The notes: generated by a model from the letters alone, not told the origin. DNA of 49,067 nucleotides from an uncultured Erysipelotrichaceae bacterium (GCA_902764145.1 CACWUS010000008.1:1-49067), one strand, 5' to 3'; shown: positions 24,541 through 34,295, counted from the stretch's first letter. Translations and numbers: made by a program.

Positions 24541-27363
24541 ATGAAAAAGATAAACTTTGATAAAGTTAAACGTGAAAATAAAGAAAGGATTGATCGTTTA
24601 AAAATGAAAAAGAGTAAAAAGAAGGAAACAAAAAAACACAAAAGAAGATTTAGATTTTTATACTGGTTAACAGTATTAATAGTATTTTTTGCAATATTAG
24701 TATTTATTGCAGGAGCAGGATTTTGTTATTACATAGTTAAAGGTGCTCCAGAATATGATATTGAAAAAATGTTTGAAAAAGAACCATCAAGATTATTTGA
24801 TTCTAAAGGTAATTTATTTGCAACACTTGGTACTGAACAAAGAGAAAAAATTACATATGATGAATTACCTCAAGTATTAGTAGATGCTATTATAGCGACA
24901 GAAGATTCAAGATTTTTCCAACACAATGGATTTGATGCCCCAAGATTTTTAAAAGCATCAATAAGTCAAGTGTTAGGTCATGGTGGTGGTGGTGCTTCTA
25001 CTCTAACAATGCAACTTTCAAAACTTGCATTTACAAGTACTGAAGCTACTGGATTTGATGGTATAGTTAGAAAATTTACTGATATTTATATGGCAGTATT
25101 TAAAATTGAAAAAAATCTAACTAAAGAAGAAATTATTGAATATTATGTAAATAATCCATGTATGGGAGGAAATATTTATGGTGTTCAACAAGCAAGTCAT
25201 TATTATTTTGGAAAAGATGTAAGTGACTTAAATCTAGTTGAAGCTGCACAAATAGCAGGTATGTTCCAATCTCCTAATGGATATAATCCATATATAAATC
25301 CAAATGATGCTAATGAAAGAAAAAATACTGTTCTTTACTTAATGAAAAGACATGGTTATATAACAGATACTGAATATCAAGCTGGAATACAAGTACAAGT
25401 TAAGGATTTACTTAAAGGTGGTACAACAACTGTTAATGAATATCAAGGATTTATAGATACAGTTGTTCAAGAAGTAATTGATAATACTGGAAATAATCCA
25501 TATGTTGTTCCAATGGATATATATACAACTATGGTAAAAAGTAAACAAGATATAATAAACAAATTCTATAAATCATATAACTTTAAAAACTTTAAAGACA
25601 AAGGAAAAGAATTAGAAGTTGGTATTGGAGTTATTGAAAATAAAACTGGTGCAATTATAGCTGTTGGTGCTGGTAGAAATAAAACTGGTGCTATGACACT
25701 TAACGTTGCTACATTTAGTGATCAAACAAAGAGAATGCCTGGTTCTACTGCTAAACCAATACTTGATTATGGACCTGCATTTGAATATGCTAATCTTAGT
25801 ACATATGGACCATTTATAGATGATAAAACACCATATGGTGGCGGAAACATGAGAAACTTTAATGGTGGATATAGTGGATTCATGACAATGAGAGATTGTT
25901 TAAGAAAATCTATTAACACTTGTGCTCTACAAGCATTTAGATTAACAAACAACGAACAAAAGAAAGAATTTGCAGCTAAACTTGGTGTTGAATTCCCAGA
26001 AGAAACATTACCTGATTCATTTGCAATTGGTGCATTTAATGGAGTTAGTCCTGTACAACTTGCAAGTGCCTACTCTGCTTTTGGAAATAATGGAAAAAGA
26101 AGCACGCCACACTCTTATACAAGAATTATTTATAGAGAAACTGAAGAAGAAGTAAAACCAGTTATAATTACTGAACAAGTTATGAAACCACAAACAGCTT
26201 ATTTAATAGCTAATGTACTTACTGGAGCCACTAGTTCAAGTGTACATGTATCTGGTACATCAATAGCTACTAAGACTGGTACTACATCATATGATACATC
26301 AGTACTTAGAAAGTTTGGCTTAACTAGTTCAGTTATTCCAGATTCATGGACATCAAGTTTTACTAGTGATTATGCTATGGCAATTTGGCTAGGTTACACA
26401 GATGGTCTTACAAAAGATATGGTTAAAAAGAAACACTACTTAATGAATGGTACAGCAACTAGTGAAAGAATTAAAATTCAAGCATGGCTTGGTAATAAAA
26501 TATATGAAAAAAATGCTAGATTTAAAAATCCTGGTGGAATTAGTTCTGCAAAAGTTGAACTTGAAACTATCCCAGCAATGTCACCAAGTGACTATACACC
26601 AGGTAAATTAACTGGTACTTTCCTATTCATTGGAAATACTGGTCCTAGTGAAACATCTCAAAGATTTGCAAAATTGACAAATCCTCAAGGTGTAACATAT
26701 AACATTAATAACAACAAGGTTGAACTTTCTTGGACTTCTCCTGGAACTCCAAGTGCTATTGATAAAGATTATTTAACAGATTGGTTTAATAAAAATTGGA
26801 AAATTCAGACTGATAAATATTTAAAGAAAAGAATTAGTTATAATACAAAAAACATTGGTGACTTTGGATTTGCAATTTATTTAACACAAGGAACTTCATC
26901 TGTATATGTAGATTGGACAAAAGATACATCATATACAATAGATATGAGTAAATATTCAGGAATATATGATGGTGTAATAATTAAAAGTATGTATTCAATA
27001 TTTAAATCAAATGCATCAGATGGTTATAAAGTAGTATTTACAATTGGTGAAAGTGGAATTAAATCATCAGATATAACAGTAAATGTTTCTAATCAAAGTC
27101 AAACATTATCTATTGGATCTTCATATAGTGAACTTAATGCAAGTTCAATTAGTTCAATAACTTATAAAGGAACAAATATAAAAGATAATGTAACTTCACT
27201 TAGTGTCACTAACACATCAATAACGAATAGTGCTGGTGAAAATGTTGCTCCTAGTAAAGTTACTGAGGTTGCAGGAACATATAAAGCTAATTACTCAATA
27301 ACATTTACATATAATGGAAGTAATATTTCAAAAACAATTACTCAAACAATTACAGTTCAATAA
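24541..27363 (+). CDS. ponA: Class A penicillin-binding protein (PBP1)
   Basis: A bifunctional murein glycosyltransferase and DD-transpeptidase. The 940 residues comprise a very basic N-terminal tail, one membrane helix at about 44-66, a GT51 domain (ATEDSRFFQHNGFD, ASTLTMQLSKL), and a transpeptidase with SxxK in PGSTAKPI, SxN in SINTC and KTG in TKTGTTSY. A C-terminal extension of ~230 residues contains fibronectin-like and other beta modules and many Ser/Thr/Asn. The start at 24541 follows the recU stop with AAGGAG upstream. It is the main polymerase candidate here alongside FtsW-FtsI. Confidence 0.95.
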   Translation: MKKINFDKVKRENKERIDRLKMKKSKKKETKKHKRRFRFLYWLTVLIVFFAILVFIAGAGFCYYIVKGAPEYDIEKMFEKEPSRLFDSKGNLFATLGTEQREKITYDELPQVLVDAIIATEDSRFFQHNGFDAPRFLKASISQVLGHGGGGASTLTMQLSKLAFTSTEATGFDGIVRKFTDIYMAVFKIEKNLTKEEIIEYYVNNPCMGGNIYGVQQASHYYFGKDVSDLNLVEAAQIAGMFQSPNGYNPYINPNDANERKNTVLYLMKRHGYITDTEYQAGIQVQVKDLLKGGTTTVNEYQGFIDTVVQEVIDNTGNNPYVVPMDIYTTMVKSKQDIINKFYKSYNFKNFKDKGKELEVGIGVIENKTGAIIAVGAGRNKTGAMTLNVATFSDQTKRMPGSTAKPILDYGPAFEYANLSTYGPFIDDKTPYGGGNMRNFNGGYSGFMTMRDCLRKSINTCALQAFRLTNNEQKKEFAAKLGVEFPEETLPDSFAIGAFNGVSPVQLASAYSAFGNNGKRSTPHSYTRIIYRETEEEVKPVIITEQVMKPQTAYLIANVLTGATSSSVHVSGTSIATKTGTTSYDTSVLRKFGLTSSVIPDSWTSSFTSDYAMAIWLGYTDGLTKDMVKKKHYLMNGTATSERIKIQAWLGNKIYEKNARFKNPGGISSAKVELETIPAMSPSDYTPGKLTGTFLFIGNTGPSETSQRFAKLTNPQGVTYNINNNKVELSWTSPGTPSAIDKDYLTDWFNKNWKIQTDKYLKKRISYNTKNIGDFGFAIYLTQGTSSVYVDWTKDTSYTIDMSKYSGIYDGVIIKSMYSIFKSNASDGYKVVFTIGESGIKSSDITVNVSNQSQTLSIGSSYSELNASSISSITYKGTNIKDNVTSLSVTNTSITNSAGENVAPSKVTEVAGTYKANYSITFTYNGSNISKTITQTITVQ

Positions 27364-27364
27364 A

Positions 27365-27388
27365 AAAATTGACAATTAAGTCAATTTT
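27365..27388. terminator. Bidirectional terminator between ponA and nth
   Basis: AAAATTGAC/GTCAATTTT stem with a 6-nt loop and A/T runs on both sides, between two convergent genes. Confidence 0.85.
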
Positions 27389-27995
27389 TTTTATATTTAC
27401 AAATACTCTTTAAATTACAATTTTCACATTTTGGCTTACTACTTGTACATATATATCTTCCAAATAATACAAATTGTGAATTCAGTTTATTCCAAGTTGA
27501 TTCATCAAAGTATTTTTTTAATTTCTTTTCTGTTTTTAATACATCATCTTTTTTAGTTGTAATGCCAAGTCTTTTAGAAACTCTAAATACATGAGTATCA
27601 ACTGCAAATTCAGGTGAATCATATAAATTAGATAATACAACACTAGCCGTTTTCCTACCTACTCCAGGAAGACTTTCTAAATATAATCTATCATTTGGTA
27701 CATATCCTATTTTTTTAATTTCACTTACAATACTTTTAAAATTACTTGATTTTACATTATGAAAACCAATTCTTTTAATATATGAAGATATTTCATCTAT
27801 ACTAAGAGTATCTAATAATTCTAAAGAATTATATTTCTCATATAATTCTTTTGTAGCTATGTTTACACTTTTATCAGTTGTTTGAGCAGATAACATTACT
27901 GATAATAATAATTCATAATCTTTTGAATAATTAAGTTCACATTTTGGATTTGGAAACAAATTATTCATTTCCTTAACTATTAAATCTTTATTCAT
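27381..27995 (-). CDS. nth: Endonuclease III (DNA glycosylase/AP lyase)
   Basis: Removes oxidised pyrimidines. The 204-residue protein has the catalytic Lys in the HhH segment LPGVGRKTASVVL, the Asp in VDTHVFRVSKRLG and the 4Fe-4S cluster cysteines CTSSKPKCENCNLKSIC (C-x6-C-x2-C-x5-C). The start at 27995 overlaps the dnaD stop; an ATG two codons earlier is possible but sits directly on the GGTTAG sequence. The dnaD-nth pair is standard in Bacilli. Confidence 0.95.
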   Translation of the reverse strand: MNKDLIVKEMNNLFPNPKCELNYSKDYELLLSVMLSAQTTDKSVNIATKELYEKYNSLELLDTLSIDEISSYIKRIGFHNVKSSNFKSIVSEIKKIGYVPNDRLYLESLPGVGRKTASVVLSNLYDSPEFAVDTHVFRVSKRLGITTKKDDVLKTEKKLKKYFDESTWNKLNSQFVLFGRYICTSSKPKCENCNLKSICKYKKN

Positions 27996-28584
27996 TATCA
28001 TCTAACCAATCATATTCAAACATATCTTCAAGCGTACCTTCATCTTTAACACGTTTTTTAGTACCATTTTTAGTCCAATCATAAATAATCTTGTCAATAT
28101 ACTTAAAACTTCTTACATTGTTTAAAATGGCTTCTTTTAATGCATTTTTAATAGTATCTTCATTAACACCATCTTCTATCCATTTGTTAATTAGTTCATA
28201 TTCAAAAGATGAAAGTGTTCTTCCAAGTTCACGCTCAAATAATGAATATATATCAGTTTCATTAGTTTCTATTGTTTTATTTAACGCAAGTCTATCATAC
28301 AATGGTTCTAATTTAACTTTTTCAGAAACTCCACTATTTTTATTAGTAACTTCTATCTCAATATATTTTTTATTTAATAAACTACTAAATGTATTATATG
28401 TTTTTTCATCATCAAAACCTATTTTATCTTTAATATCATTTGTATCTAAATAACAAGATATATTTATAAAATATAAAATAAGCAAAAATTCATCAAGAGT
28501 AATATCAATATTACTAATACTTTTAATGATATTACTATTAACAACAAAATCTCTACTCTCAAATATTTTTCTTAAATCACTCAT
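27988..28584 (-). CDS. dnaD: DnaD-family primosome protein
   Basis: Helps load the replicative helicase. The 198-residue protein has an N-terminal winged-helix-like part (TLDEFLLILYFIN) and the DnaD/DnaB C-terminal domain, FERELGRTLSSFEYELINKW and KYIDKIIYDWTKNGTK, with the YxxxIxxxW pattern. It lies 2 nt after cca and overlaps nth, so cca-dnaD-nth is one operon. Confidence 0.9.
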   Translation of the reverse strand: MSDLRKIFESRDFVVNSNIIKSISNIDITLDEFLLILYFINISCYLDTNDIKDKIGFDDEKTYNTFSSLLNKKYIEIEVTNKNSGVSEKVKLEPLYDRLALNKTIETNETDIYSLFERELGRTLSSFEYELINKWIEDGVNEDTIKNALKEAILNNVRSFKYIDKIIYDWTKNGTKKRVKDEGTLEDMFEYDWLDDNE

Positions 28585-28586
28585 AA

Positions 28587-29639
28587 CTACAGCTTCCTTA
28601 TAAACTCATCAATTTCACTAGCTCTATTTAAAAGTAACCCTTTCATTATACTTCTTTCTACTAATTTATATACTTTAATTGCTTCACTTGGTTTAACAAG
28701 CTTAACAAATGAATCAAAATCAAAGTCAATATCTATTATACTATGTAATTTAGAGAATTCTTCAAAAAATTTAATTTTATCATGAATTCTTAATATACTA
28801 GCAGCATTATATATTATTTCTCTATCATAGTTTTTAAAATCTTCTAATGTTATATCCCTGTGAGACACTAACTCTTTAATACTATCAATAATCTTCTTTT
28901 CTTTATTAGAAAATGGTAAATCAGTTTCTATTTGTGCCCATATACCATATTTATTAAATGACTGTACAATTGAATCATATTTAATATTCAAATATTTTTT
29001 TAAGTTATATCTATTACATATATAGAAAAACTTATCTACTCCATTACTATCAAATATTTTATCTAATTCTTTTCTTTTAAAATCTTTAGATACTTCATTT
29101 AATAAATAAGAATTATTCTTATATATAAACTCCATAATTTCAGGATCTAAGTCAAAATCAAGTGTGCATGCAAATCTAATTGCTCTTAATATTCTAGTTT
29201 TATCTTCAGTAAATTTTTCTTTTGCATTACCTACTGTTTTAATAATTCTTGAATTTAAATCTTTCTTAGCTCCAAGTAAATCAACAAGTCTTCCTGCATT
29301 ATCAATTGCAAATGTATTAATAGTAAAATCTCTTCTTAATAAATCTTCACCTAGACTTCCAGCTACTTCTAATTCAACTGGTTTATTTTTTTTATATTTA
29401 AGTTCTTTTCTAAAAGTAGTAATATCATATGAAAAACCATCTTTTTCAATATGATAAGCATAAAATTCTTTAAATGCTTTACCTTCACCTTTAAATATTT
29501 TCATTATTTCATCTATAGGTGCGTTTGTACATATATCTATATCATTTGAAGTTATACCAAGTAAGTAGTCTCTTACATAACCACCTACTACATATGCTTC
29601 ATACCCATTTTTATTTAATCTTTCTATTATATCTTTCAT
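28587..29639 (-). CDS. cca: CCA-adding tRNA nucleotidyltransferase
   Basis: Adds or repairs the tRNA 3' CCA. The 350-residue class II enzyme shows AYVVGGYVRDYLLG, the metal site NDIDICTNA, LLRRDFTINTFAID, and ILRAIRFACTLDFDLD. It is somewhat shorter than Bacillus Cca in the C-terminal body. No ribosome site precedes the ATG: TGTGATAAT ends 8 nt before it, so the message is probably leaderless. The gene follows the hup terminator directly and leads the cca-dnaD-nth operon. Confidence 0.92.
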   Translation of the reverse strand: MKDIIERLNKNGYEAYVVGGYVRDYLLGITSNDIDICTNAPIDEIMKIFKGEGKAFKEFYAYHIEKDGFSYDITTFRKELKYKKNKPVELEVAGSLGEDLLRRDFTINTFAIDNAGRLVDLLGAKKDLNSRIIKTVGNAKEKFTEDKTRILRAIRFACTLDFDLDPEIMEFIYKNNSYLLNEVSKDFKRKELDKIFDSNGVDKFFYICNRYNLKKYLNIKYDSIVQSFNKYGIWAQIETDLPFSNKEKKIIDSIKELVSHRDITLEDFKNYDREIIYNAASILRIHDKIKFFEEFSKLHSIIDIDFDFDSFVKLVKPSEAIKVYKLVERSIMKGLLLNRASEIDEFIRKL

Positions 29640-29679
29640 AATTATATATTATCACAAAGTAAAAAAAAAGTCATTAAAA

Positions 29680-29696
29680 AAAGCCTAATAGGCTTT
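29680..29696 (-). terminator. Terminator of hup
   Basis: AAAGCCTA/TAGGCTTT stem followed by a T-run on the minus strand. Confidence 0.85.
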
Positions 29697-29701
29697 CTTT
29701 A

Positions 29702-29974
29702 TTAATTTAAAGCATCTTTTAATTTGCTTCCAGCTTTAAATCCAGCAGCAACTTTTGCAGGGATTTTGATAGCTTTTTTAGTTAAAGGATTGATTCCTTC
29801 TCTAGCAGCTCTTTTTTTAGCTGTGAATGTTCCGAAACCTACTAATGCAACTTTTCCTTCTTTTTTAAGTCCAGTAGTAATTCCTTCTAAAACAGCATCT
29901 AATGCTCTTCCTGCATCTGCTTTAGTTAATCCGGCTTTACCAGCAACGAATTCTACTAATTCAGTTTTACTCAT
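29702..29974 (-). CDS. hup: HU-family DNA-binding protein
   Basis: A 90-residue nucleoid protein that bends DNA as a dimer. MSKTELVEFVAGKAGLTKAD, VALVGFGTFTAKKRAAREG, NPLTKKAIKIPA and the C-terminal GFKAGSKLKDAL match HU along the full length. GGGAGG lies 9 nt before the ATG. Monocistronic, with its own promoter and terminator. Codon choice differs visibly from the neighbours (more GC-rich third positions), as expected of a highly expressed gene. Confidence 0.97.
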   Translation of the reverse strand: MSKTELVEFVAGKAGLTKADAGRALDAVLEGITTGLKKEGKVALVGFGTFTAKKRAAREGINPLTKKAIKIPAKVAAGFKAGSKLKDALN

Positions 29975-30031
29975 CGTAAATTACCTCCCATTTTATTTTG
30001 CATCGTACTTTCATACAATGCTTACATATTA

Positions 30032-30059
30032 ATTGTAACATAACCAATATAAATTGCAA
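30032..30059 (-). promoter_or_regulatory. Promoter of hup
   Basis: TTGCAA (30059-30054), 16-nt spacer, TACAAT (30037-30032) with TGT in front of the -10 (extended -10). Confidence 0.75.
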
Positions 30060-30096
30060 GTAATTTCACTATTTTTTTAATAATAACCCATTAAAA

Positions 30097-30124
30097 AAGG
30101 CAAGATTTTACATTTTCTTACCTT
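30097..30124 (-). terminator. Terminator of the beta-lactamase-fold hydrolase gene
   Basis: On the minus strand AAGGTAAGA pairs with TCTTGCCTT (one G-U), followed by six T. It contains the stop codon. Confidence 0.8.
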
Positions 30125-31407
30125 AATATTCTCTCATCTTCTATTTCCTCTTTATATCCAATATATTTGTTATAATATTTTTTAACAACATACATTAACA
30201 TAATTCTTTTGGTTATTTCACTTTGATATAAACCAAAATGATCTTTATAATTAATTGGTTTATCATTTTTTATTTCACTTTTATTATCACTTTTATATAT
30301 TGCATTAACTAATATACTATTATGAATTTTATTATTTGGATCAAATGCAGCAACTCCACCAGTCCATCCTTGATGAGAAAAACTACCTTTAGAAAACTCT
30401 GGAGCGGTATATGTATAGTCCCAACCACCATCGTGTTTAACATAAACACCTAAATTTCCCTTAGATGTTCCTTCAAAAGTCACTTCTCCTAATTTTGAAA
30501 CGTGTTCTTGTGATAAGTATTCACCTTTCATAATACCATCAGATAATTTCATCAAATCTTCGCTATTTGTAAATAGACCAGCATGTCCTGTTTTTCCACC
30601 AAGAATTCTTGATTTTGGATCATGTGGCAATCCTAAATCATTATTATTTCCAGCTACATTTATTATACCAGGAGTAAATGTAGTATTTTTAATGTATAAA
30701 GGTATAAATAAAAATCTATTCATTATTTCATCTATTTTTAAATCTTCACCAAAATAATTAGATAATACTTTTTCAATAGTATTAGCAATTGTCATAGCAC
30801 CAAAATCAGTATATGTATTTTTTTCTCTACTATTATCAAGTAAATATAATGTTTTAAATCTTTCATAGGCTTCTTCATAACTAGAAGCTTCTGCTACATT
30901 ACCATTAGTTCTAAGAACACCATGAAGTCTTATTAAATCATTAAAAGTATAATCTTCTAATCCTTGTATATCAGGATTTAAATCACTTATTTTAGAATTT
31001 AAATCTATTAAACCTAATTCTTCCAACTTAAAAACCAATATAAGTGTATATAGTTTAGTTATTGATGCTATATCAAATTTTGTTTCATCATTAATTCTTT
31101 CTTCACCATTTCTTTTAGTAGTGCCACCAAGAATTTTGAATTTATAACCACCATTTTCATAATCCGGAAGATAAATTCCAGTAGATATACCGCTTATTAA
31201 ATTAACATCAAACTCATTTTTAGCACTCAAAAACATCTCGGTATATGTTTGTACATCATTAGCAATTCCATATAAAACATCTTTTAAGTCCATATCTTTG
31301 CCAATTAATTCTGTACTTTTATCCCTAAGCTCTTTTATATAACTTATATTGCTTCCAGTTTCAATTAAAGAAGCTAAAATTTCATCTACTATTTCATATC
31401 TATCCAT
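30118..31407 (-). CDS. Beta-lactamase-fold serine hydrolase (class C-related)
   Basis: A 429-residue serine hydrolase of the PBP4*/EstB/AmpC-related family. The SxxK motif is ASITKLYT near residue 115, the second motif reads YTDFG (Y-x-D in place of YxN), and HQGWTGG fills the place of KTG. There is no signal peptide, so it is likely cytoplasmic and an esterase or peptidase rather than a true beta-lactamase. The first ~70 residues are helical and not part of the fold. No ribosome site: TATTAT, with TGT before it, ends 6 nt before the ATG, so the transcript may be leaderless. It follows the topA terminator. Confidence 0.82.
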   Translation of the reverse strand: MDRYEIVDEILASLIETGSNISYIKELRDKSTELIGKDMDLKDVLYGIANDVQTYTEMFLSAKNEFDVNLISGISTGIYLPDYENGGYKFKILGGTTKRNGEERINDETKFDIASITKLYTLILVFKLEELGLIDLNSKISDLNPDIQGLEDYTFNDLIRLHGVLRTNGNVAEASSYEEAYERFKTLYLLDNSREKNTYTDFGAMTIANTIEKVLSNYFGEDLKIDEIMNRFLFIPLYIKNTTFTPGIINVAGNNNDLGLPHDPKSRILGGKTGHAGLFTNSEDLMKLSDGIMKGEYLSQEHVSKLGEVTFEGTSKGNLGVYVKHDGGWDYTYTAPEFSKGSFSHQGWTGGVAAFDPNNKIHNSILVNAIYKSDNKSEIKNDKPINYKDHFGLYQSEITKRIMLMYVVKKYYNKYIGYKEEIEDERILR

Positions 31408-31426
31408 AATAATATAATAACAAAAA

Positions 31427-31453
31427 AAGATTTAAGTAACAATCTTAAATCTT
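31427..31453 (-). terminator. Terminator of topA
   Basis: A 10-bp stem, AAGATTTAAG with CTTAAATCTT, 7-nt loop, then a run of T on the minus strand; overlaps the topA stop. Confidence 0.85.
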
Positions 31454-33482
31454 ATTTTTCACATTCTGGACAATAAACCTTGTCTTTCTTCTCTACCATC
31501 AAACCACCACAAGTCTTACATATTTCGCCTGTTGGTTTATCCCATAGAGCATAACTACACTTTGGATAATTATTGCAACCATAAAAGATTTTTCCTTTTT
31601 TAGTTTTTTTCTCAATGATTTTATGCCCACACTTTGGACAGTCACATATTTCAACAATTTTCTTTTCTTCTTTTTTAATATATTTACATTCTGGATAAGC
31701 TGAACATGCTTCGAATTTTCCATATTTACCATGTCTAACTACTAATGGTTTTCCACACTCAGGGCAATATTCTCCAGTTTCCTCAGGAGCAGATTTTTCT
31801 ACTTCTTTAAGAGCATTATCATACATTGGTTTAAAAGAATTCCAAAAATCATTTAATATTTTATGCCAGATTATTTTTCCATCAGCAATTACATCTAAAT
31901 CTTCTTCCATATTTGATGTATATTTAACATTAATTATAGAAGAAAAACATTGTTGTATTTTATCATTTACTTCAAACCCAAGATTAGTTGGAATAAACTT
32001 CTTATCTTTTATTACTACATCTTCTTCTTTTAATTTATCGATAATAGTTGCATAGGTACTTGGTCTACCTATTCCATTCTTTTCCATTTCTTTTATTAAA
32101 GTAGCTTCTGTATATCTTGGTTTAGGTTCTGTAAAATGTTGAATTGCTTTTACATTTGAACATACAAGTACTTTAGATTTATAATTAGCAAAATCAGGTA
32201 ATATTACATCTTTAACTTCTTTATAATCTTTATATACTTTTAAATATCCATCAAACACATAAATTTGTCCAGAAGCTCTAAAAATATATCCTCTATTTTC
32301 TAAATCTATTGTAGTTGTATTAATAATAGCATCACTCATTAAACTAGCTAATGTTCTAGCATATATTAAGCTATATAACTTATATTGTTCAGGAGTTAAG
32401 TATTTTTTTACACTTTCTGGTGTTCTATATATACTTGTTGGTCTAATTGCTTCATGAGCATCTTGAACATTTTCTGTTTTCTTAGAAGTTTTAGCATAAC
32501 CAACATACTCTTTACCATAATTAGCTGCTATGTACTTTTTAGTATCATTTACAAATACATCTGAAAGTCTAACAGAGTCAGTTCTCATATAAGAAATTAA
32601 ACCTACTCTTTCACTTCCAATATCAATTCCTTCATACAACACTTGTGCAATGCTCATTGTTTTTTTAGCAGGAAATCCAAGTCTATTTGATGCCATTTGA
32701 GTCATTGTACTTGTAGTAAATGGAAGTTCACTAGCTTGATGCTTTTCTTTACTTTCAACATTATCTATATTATATGCATTAGATAATGTATTAATAATTT
32801 CATCAGCCTCGACTTTTGATTTGATTTCTATATCTTTTCCTTTATATTTTTTTAGTTCTGCCTTGAAGTCTTTAAAGTCTGCTTCAATTTTATAAAATTC
32901 TTCAGGAACAAAAGACAAAATTTCTCTTTCTCTTTCAACAATTAATTTTAATGCAACACTTTGAACCCTACCAGCATGTTTACCTTTAGTTTTATACATA
33001 ACAAACTTTGATAATAAGAAACCAATAATTCTATCTAAAATTCTTCTTGTTTCTTGTGATTTTACTAAATCATCATCAATCTTTCTTAAATGAGTAAAGG
33101 CATCTTTGATAGCATTCTCAGTTATTTCATTGAAAACAACTCTATCATAATCATTATCTTTAAGACCTAATACTTCCTTCAAATGCCAACTAATAGCTTC
33201 TCCTTCACGATCAGGGTCTGTTGCTAATATTACATGATCAGCACTCTTGCATTCTTTCTTTAAATCGTTAACAAGTTTACTTTTATTTTGTCTTCCTTTG
33301 CCTTTAATAATTTCATAATTAGGTTTAAAATTATCATCTAAGTCAACACCTAAACCATATTTACCAGTTGTCTTTAAATCTCTAATGTGTCCCATAGAAG
33401 ATAACACTTTATAATCATTCCCTAAGTATTTTTCAATAGTATGACTTTTACTAGGGCTTTCTACTATTACAAGATTTTTCAT
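31452..33482 (-). CDS. topA: DNA topoisomerase I
   Basis: Relaxes negative supercoils. The 676-residue type IA enzyme has the TOPRIM domain (VIVESPSKSHTIEKYL, TDPDREGEAISWHL), the active-site tyrosine in ISYMRTDSVR and IGRPSTYATII. Three C-terminal zinc ribbons follow (CPECGKPL...CKY, CPKCGHK...CSY, CKTCGGL...CPEC). AAAGGTG precedes the ATG by 5 nt. Its own promoter lies at 33522-33550. Confidence 0.97.
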   Translation of the reverse strand: MKNLVIVESPSKSHTIEKYLGNDYKVLSSMGHIRDLKTTGKYGLGVDLDDNFKPNYEIIKGKGRQNKSKLVNDLKKECKSADHVILATDPDREGEAISWHLKEVLGLKDNDYDRVVFNEITENAIKDAFTHLRKIDDDLVKSQETRRILDRIIGFLLSKFVMYKTKGKHAGRVQSVALKLIVEREREILSFVPEEFYKIEADFKDFKAELKKYKGKDIEIKSKVEADEIINTLSNAYNIDNVESKEKHQASELPFTTSTMTQMASNRLGFPAKKTMSIAQVLYEGIDIGSERVGLISYMRTDSVRLSDVFVNDTKKYIAANYGKEYVGYAKTSKKTENVQDAHEAIRPTSIYRTPESVKKYLTPEQYKLYSLIYARTLASLMSDAIINTTTIDLENRGYIFRASGQIYVFDGYLKVYKDYKEVKDVILPDFANYKSKVLVCSNVKAIQHFTEPKPRYTEATLIKEMEKNGIGRPSTYATIIDKLKEEDVVIKDKKFIPTNLGFEVNDKIQQCFSSIINVKYTSNMEEDLDVIADGKIIWHKILNDFWNSFKPMYDNALKEVEKSAPEETGEYCPECGKPLVVRHGKYGKFEACSAYPECKYIKKEEKKIVEICDCPKCGHKIIEKKTKKGKIFYGCNNYPKCSYALWDKPTGEICKTCGGLMVEKKDKVYCPECEK

Positions 33483-33521
33483 TTTTCACCTTTCTAAATA
33501 TTATTTCTTCCCCATTACATA

Positions 33522-33550
33522 ATATTATAAGTTAAAATAATATTTGTCAA
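33522..33550 (-). promoter_or_regulatory. Promoter of topA
   Basis: TTGACA (33550-33545) and TAATAT (33527-33522) with a 17-nt spacer; an overlapping TATAAT at 15 nt is also present. Confidence 0.75.
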
Positions 33551-33562
33551 GTTTATAAAAAA

Positions 33563-33588
33563 AAGAAAGTTATTATTATAACTTTCTT
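33563..33588 (-). terminator. Terminator of the 224-residue gene
   Basis: An 11-bp perfect stem, AAGAAAGTTAT with ATAACTTTCTT, 4-nt loop and eight T on the minus strand; includes the stop. Confidence 0.9.
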
Positions 33589-34250
33589 AAATTTAATGAA
33601 ATATCTTTATTTAATTCTTCAAGTTCTTTATCTAAGAATCTATCATCCATAGTTAAAAAACTATCAATTTCTTCTTCAATAGCAAATATCTTTTTCATAA
33701 AATCTATTCTTATTGAATTTTCAGATATATAAGCATTATTATCTTGGCTACGTAATCTCTTATAATTTTTAATTTCTTCTATATATCTACTTGCTAATGA
33801 TTGTAATCTTAATGCAAAATCATTTCTTTCTTCATCGCTAATATCAGCGTTCTTTAATTTTTGATTAGCTAAATATATATATGATAATATTTCCTCTTTA
33901 GGTCTTTTATCTTCAGGACCTACTATTCTTTCTAATATTTCTCTTAGTTCATCAAGACTTAGTGTATCTTTTTTAACTATTAAATATTGATCTATTGGTT
34001 CAACTCTAATTACAAAATAATCTCCATAATGTTCCATTCTATAGTCAAAGTCAAAAACTGCATTTCCATGAGCATACTTTCTTTGAGTAAATATATCAGT
34101 ATAGTAACCTTCTTCAATTTTAGAAATAAGATGTTCAGTAATAGTTATTATTCCTTTATCTAATACTTTATAAAATCCACCATCTCTAACTAATTTTCCC
34201 AGTTTAACTACAAAAAGATTTTTAGAAAAATATATTTTATCTTCTTTCAT
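33576..34250 (-). CDS. Hypothetical protein, 224 residues
   Basis: No family recognised. No signal peptide or membrane helix. Residues 1-90 look like a mixed alpha/beta domain (KLGKLVRDGGFYKVLDKGII, FDFDYRMEHYGDYFVIRVEP). Residues 95-224 are helical and highly charged, with heptad-like runs (LQSLASRYIEEIKNYKRLRS, IFAIEEEIDSFL) that suggest a coiled coil. GGGGGA lies 8 nt before the ATG, and an extended -10 (TGATACAAT) is about 35 nt upstream. Monocistronic between two strong terminators, next to topA. The function is open. Confidence 0.7.
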   Translation of the reverse strand: MKEDKIYFSKNLFVVKLGKLVRDGGFYKVLDKGIITITEHLISKIEEGYYTDIFTQRKYAHGNAVFDFDYRMEHYGDYFVIRVEPIDQYLIVKKDTLSLDELREILERIVGPEDKRPKEEILSYIYLANQKLKNADISDEERNDFALRLQSLASRYIEEIKNYKRLRSQDNNAYISENSIRIDFMKKIFAIEEEIDSFLTMDDRFLDKELEELNKDISLNLRKL

Positions 34251-34295
34251 TATTTTATTCCCCCATAATTTCCTTAATATTGTATCATAAATTAT

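Noticed and set aside
28091..28453. Plus-strand 120-codon frame opposite dnaD
   Set aside because: Antisense to a conserved gene, no ribosome site, no recognisable protein.
30118..31407. A true class C beta-lactamase
   Set aside because: No signal peptide, a Y-x-D second motif and HQGWTGG in place of KTG; the wider serine hydrolase family is the safer call.
31499..31732. A 77-codon frame overlapping the end of topA on the same strand
   Set aside because: It is a frame-shifted reading of the topA zinc-ribbon region, without ribosome site, while the topA frame is intact.
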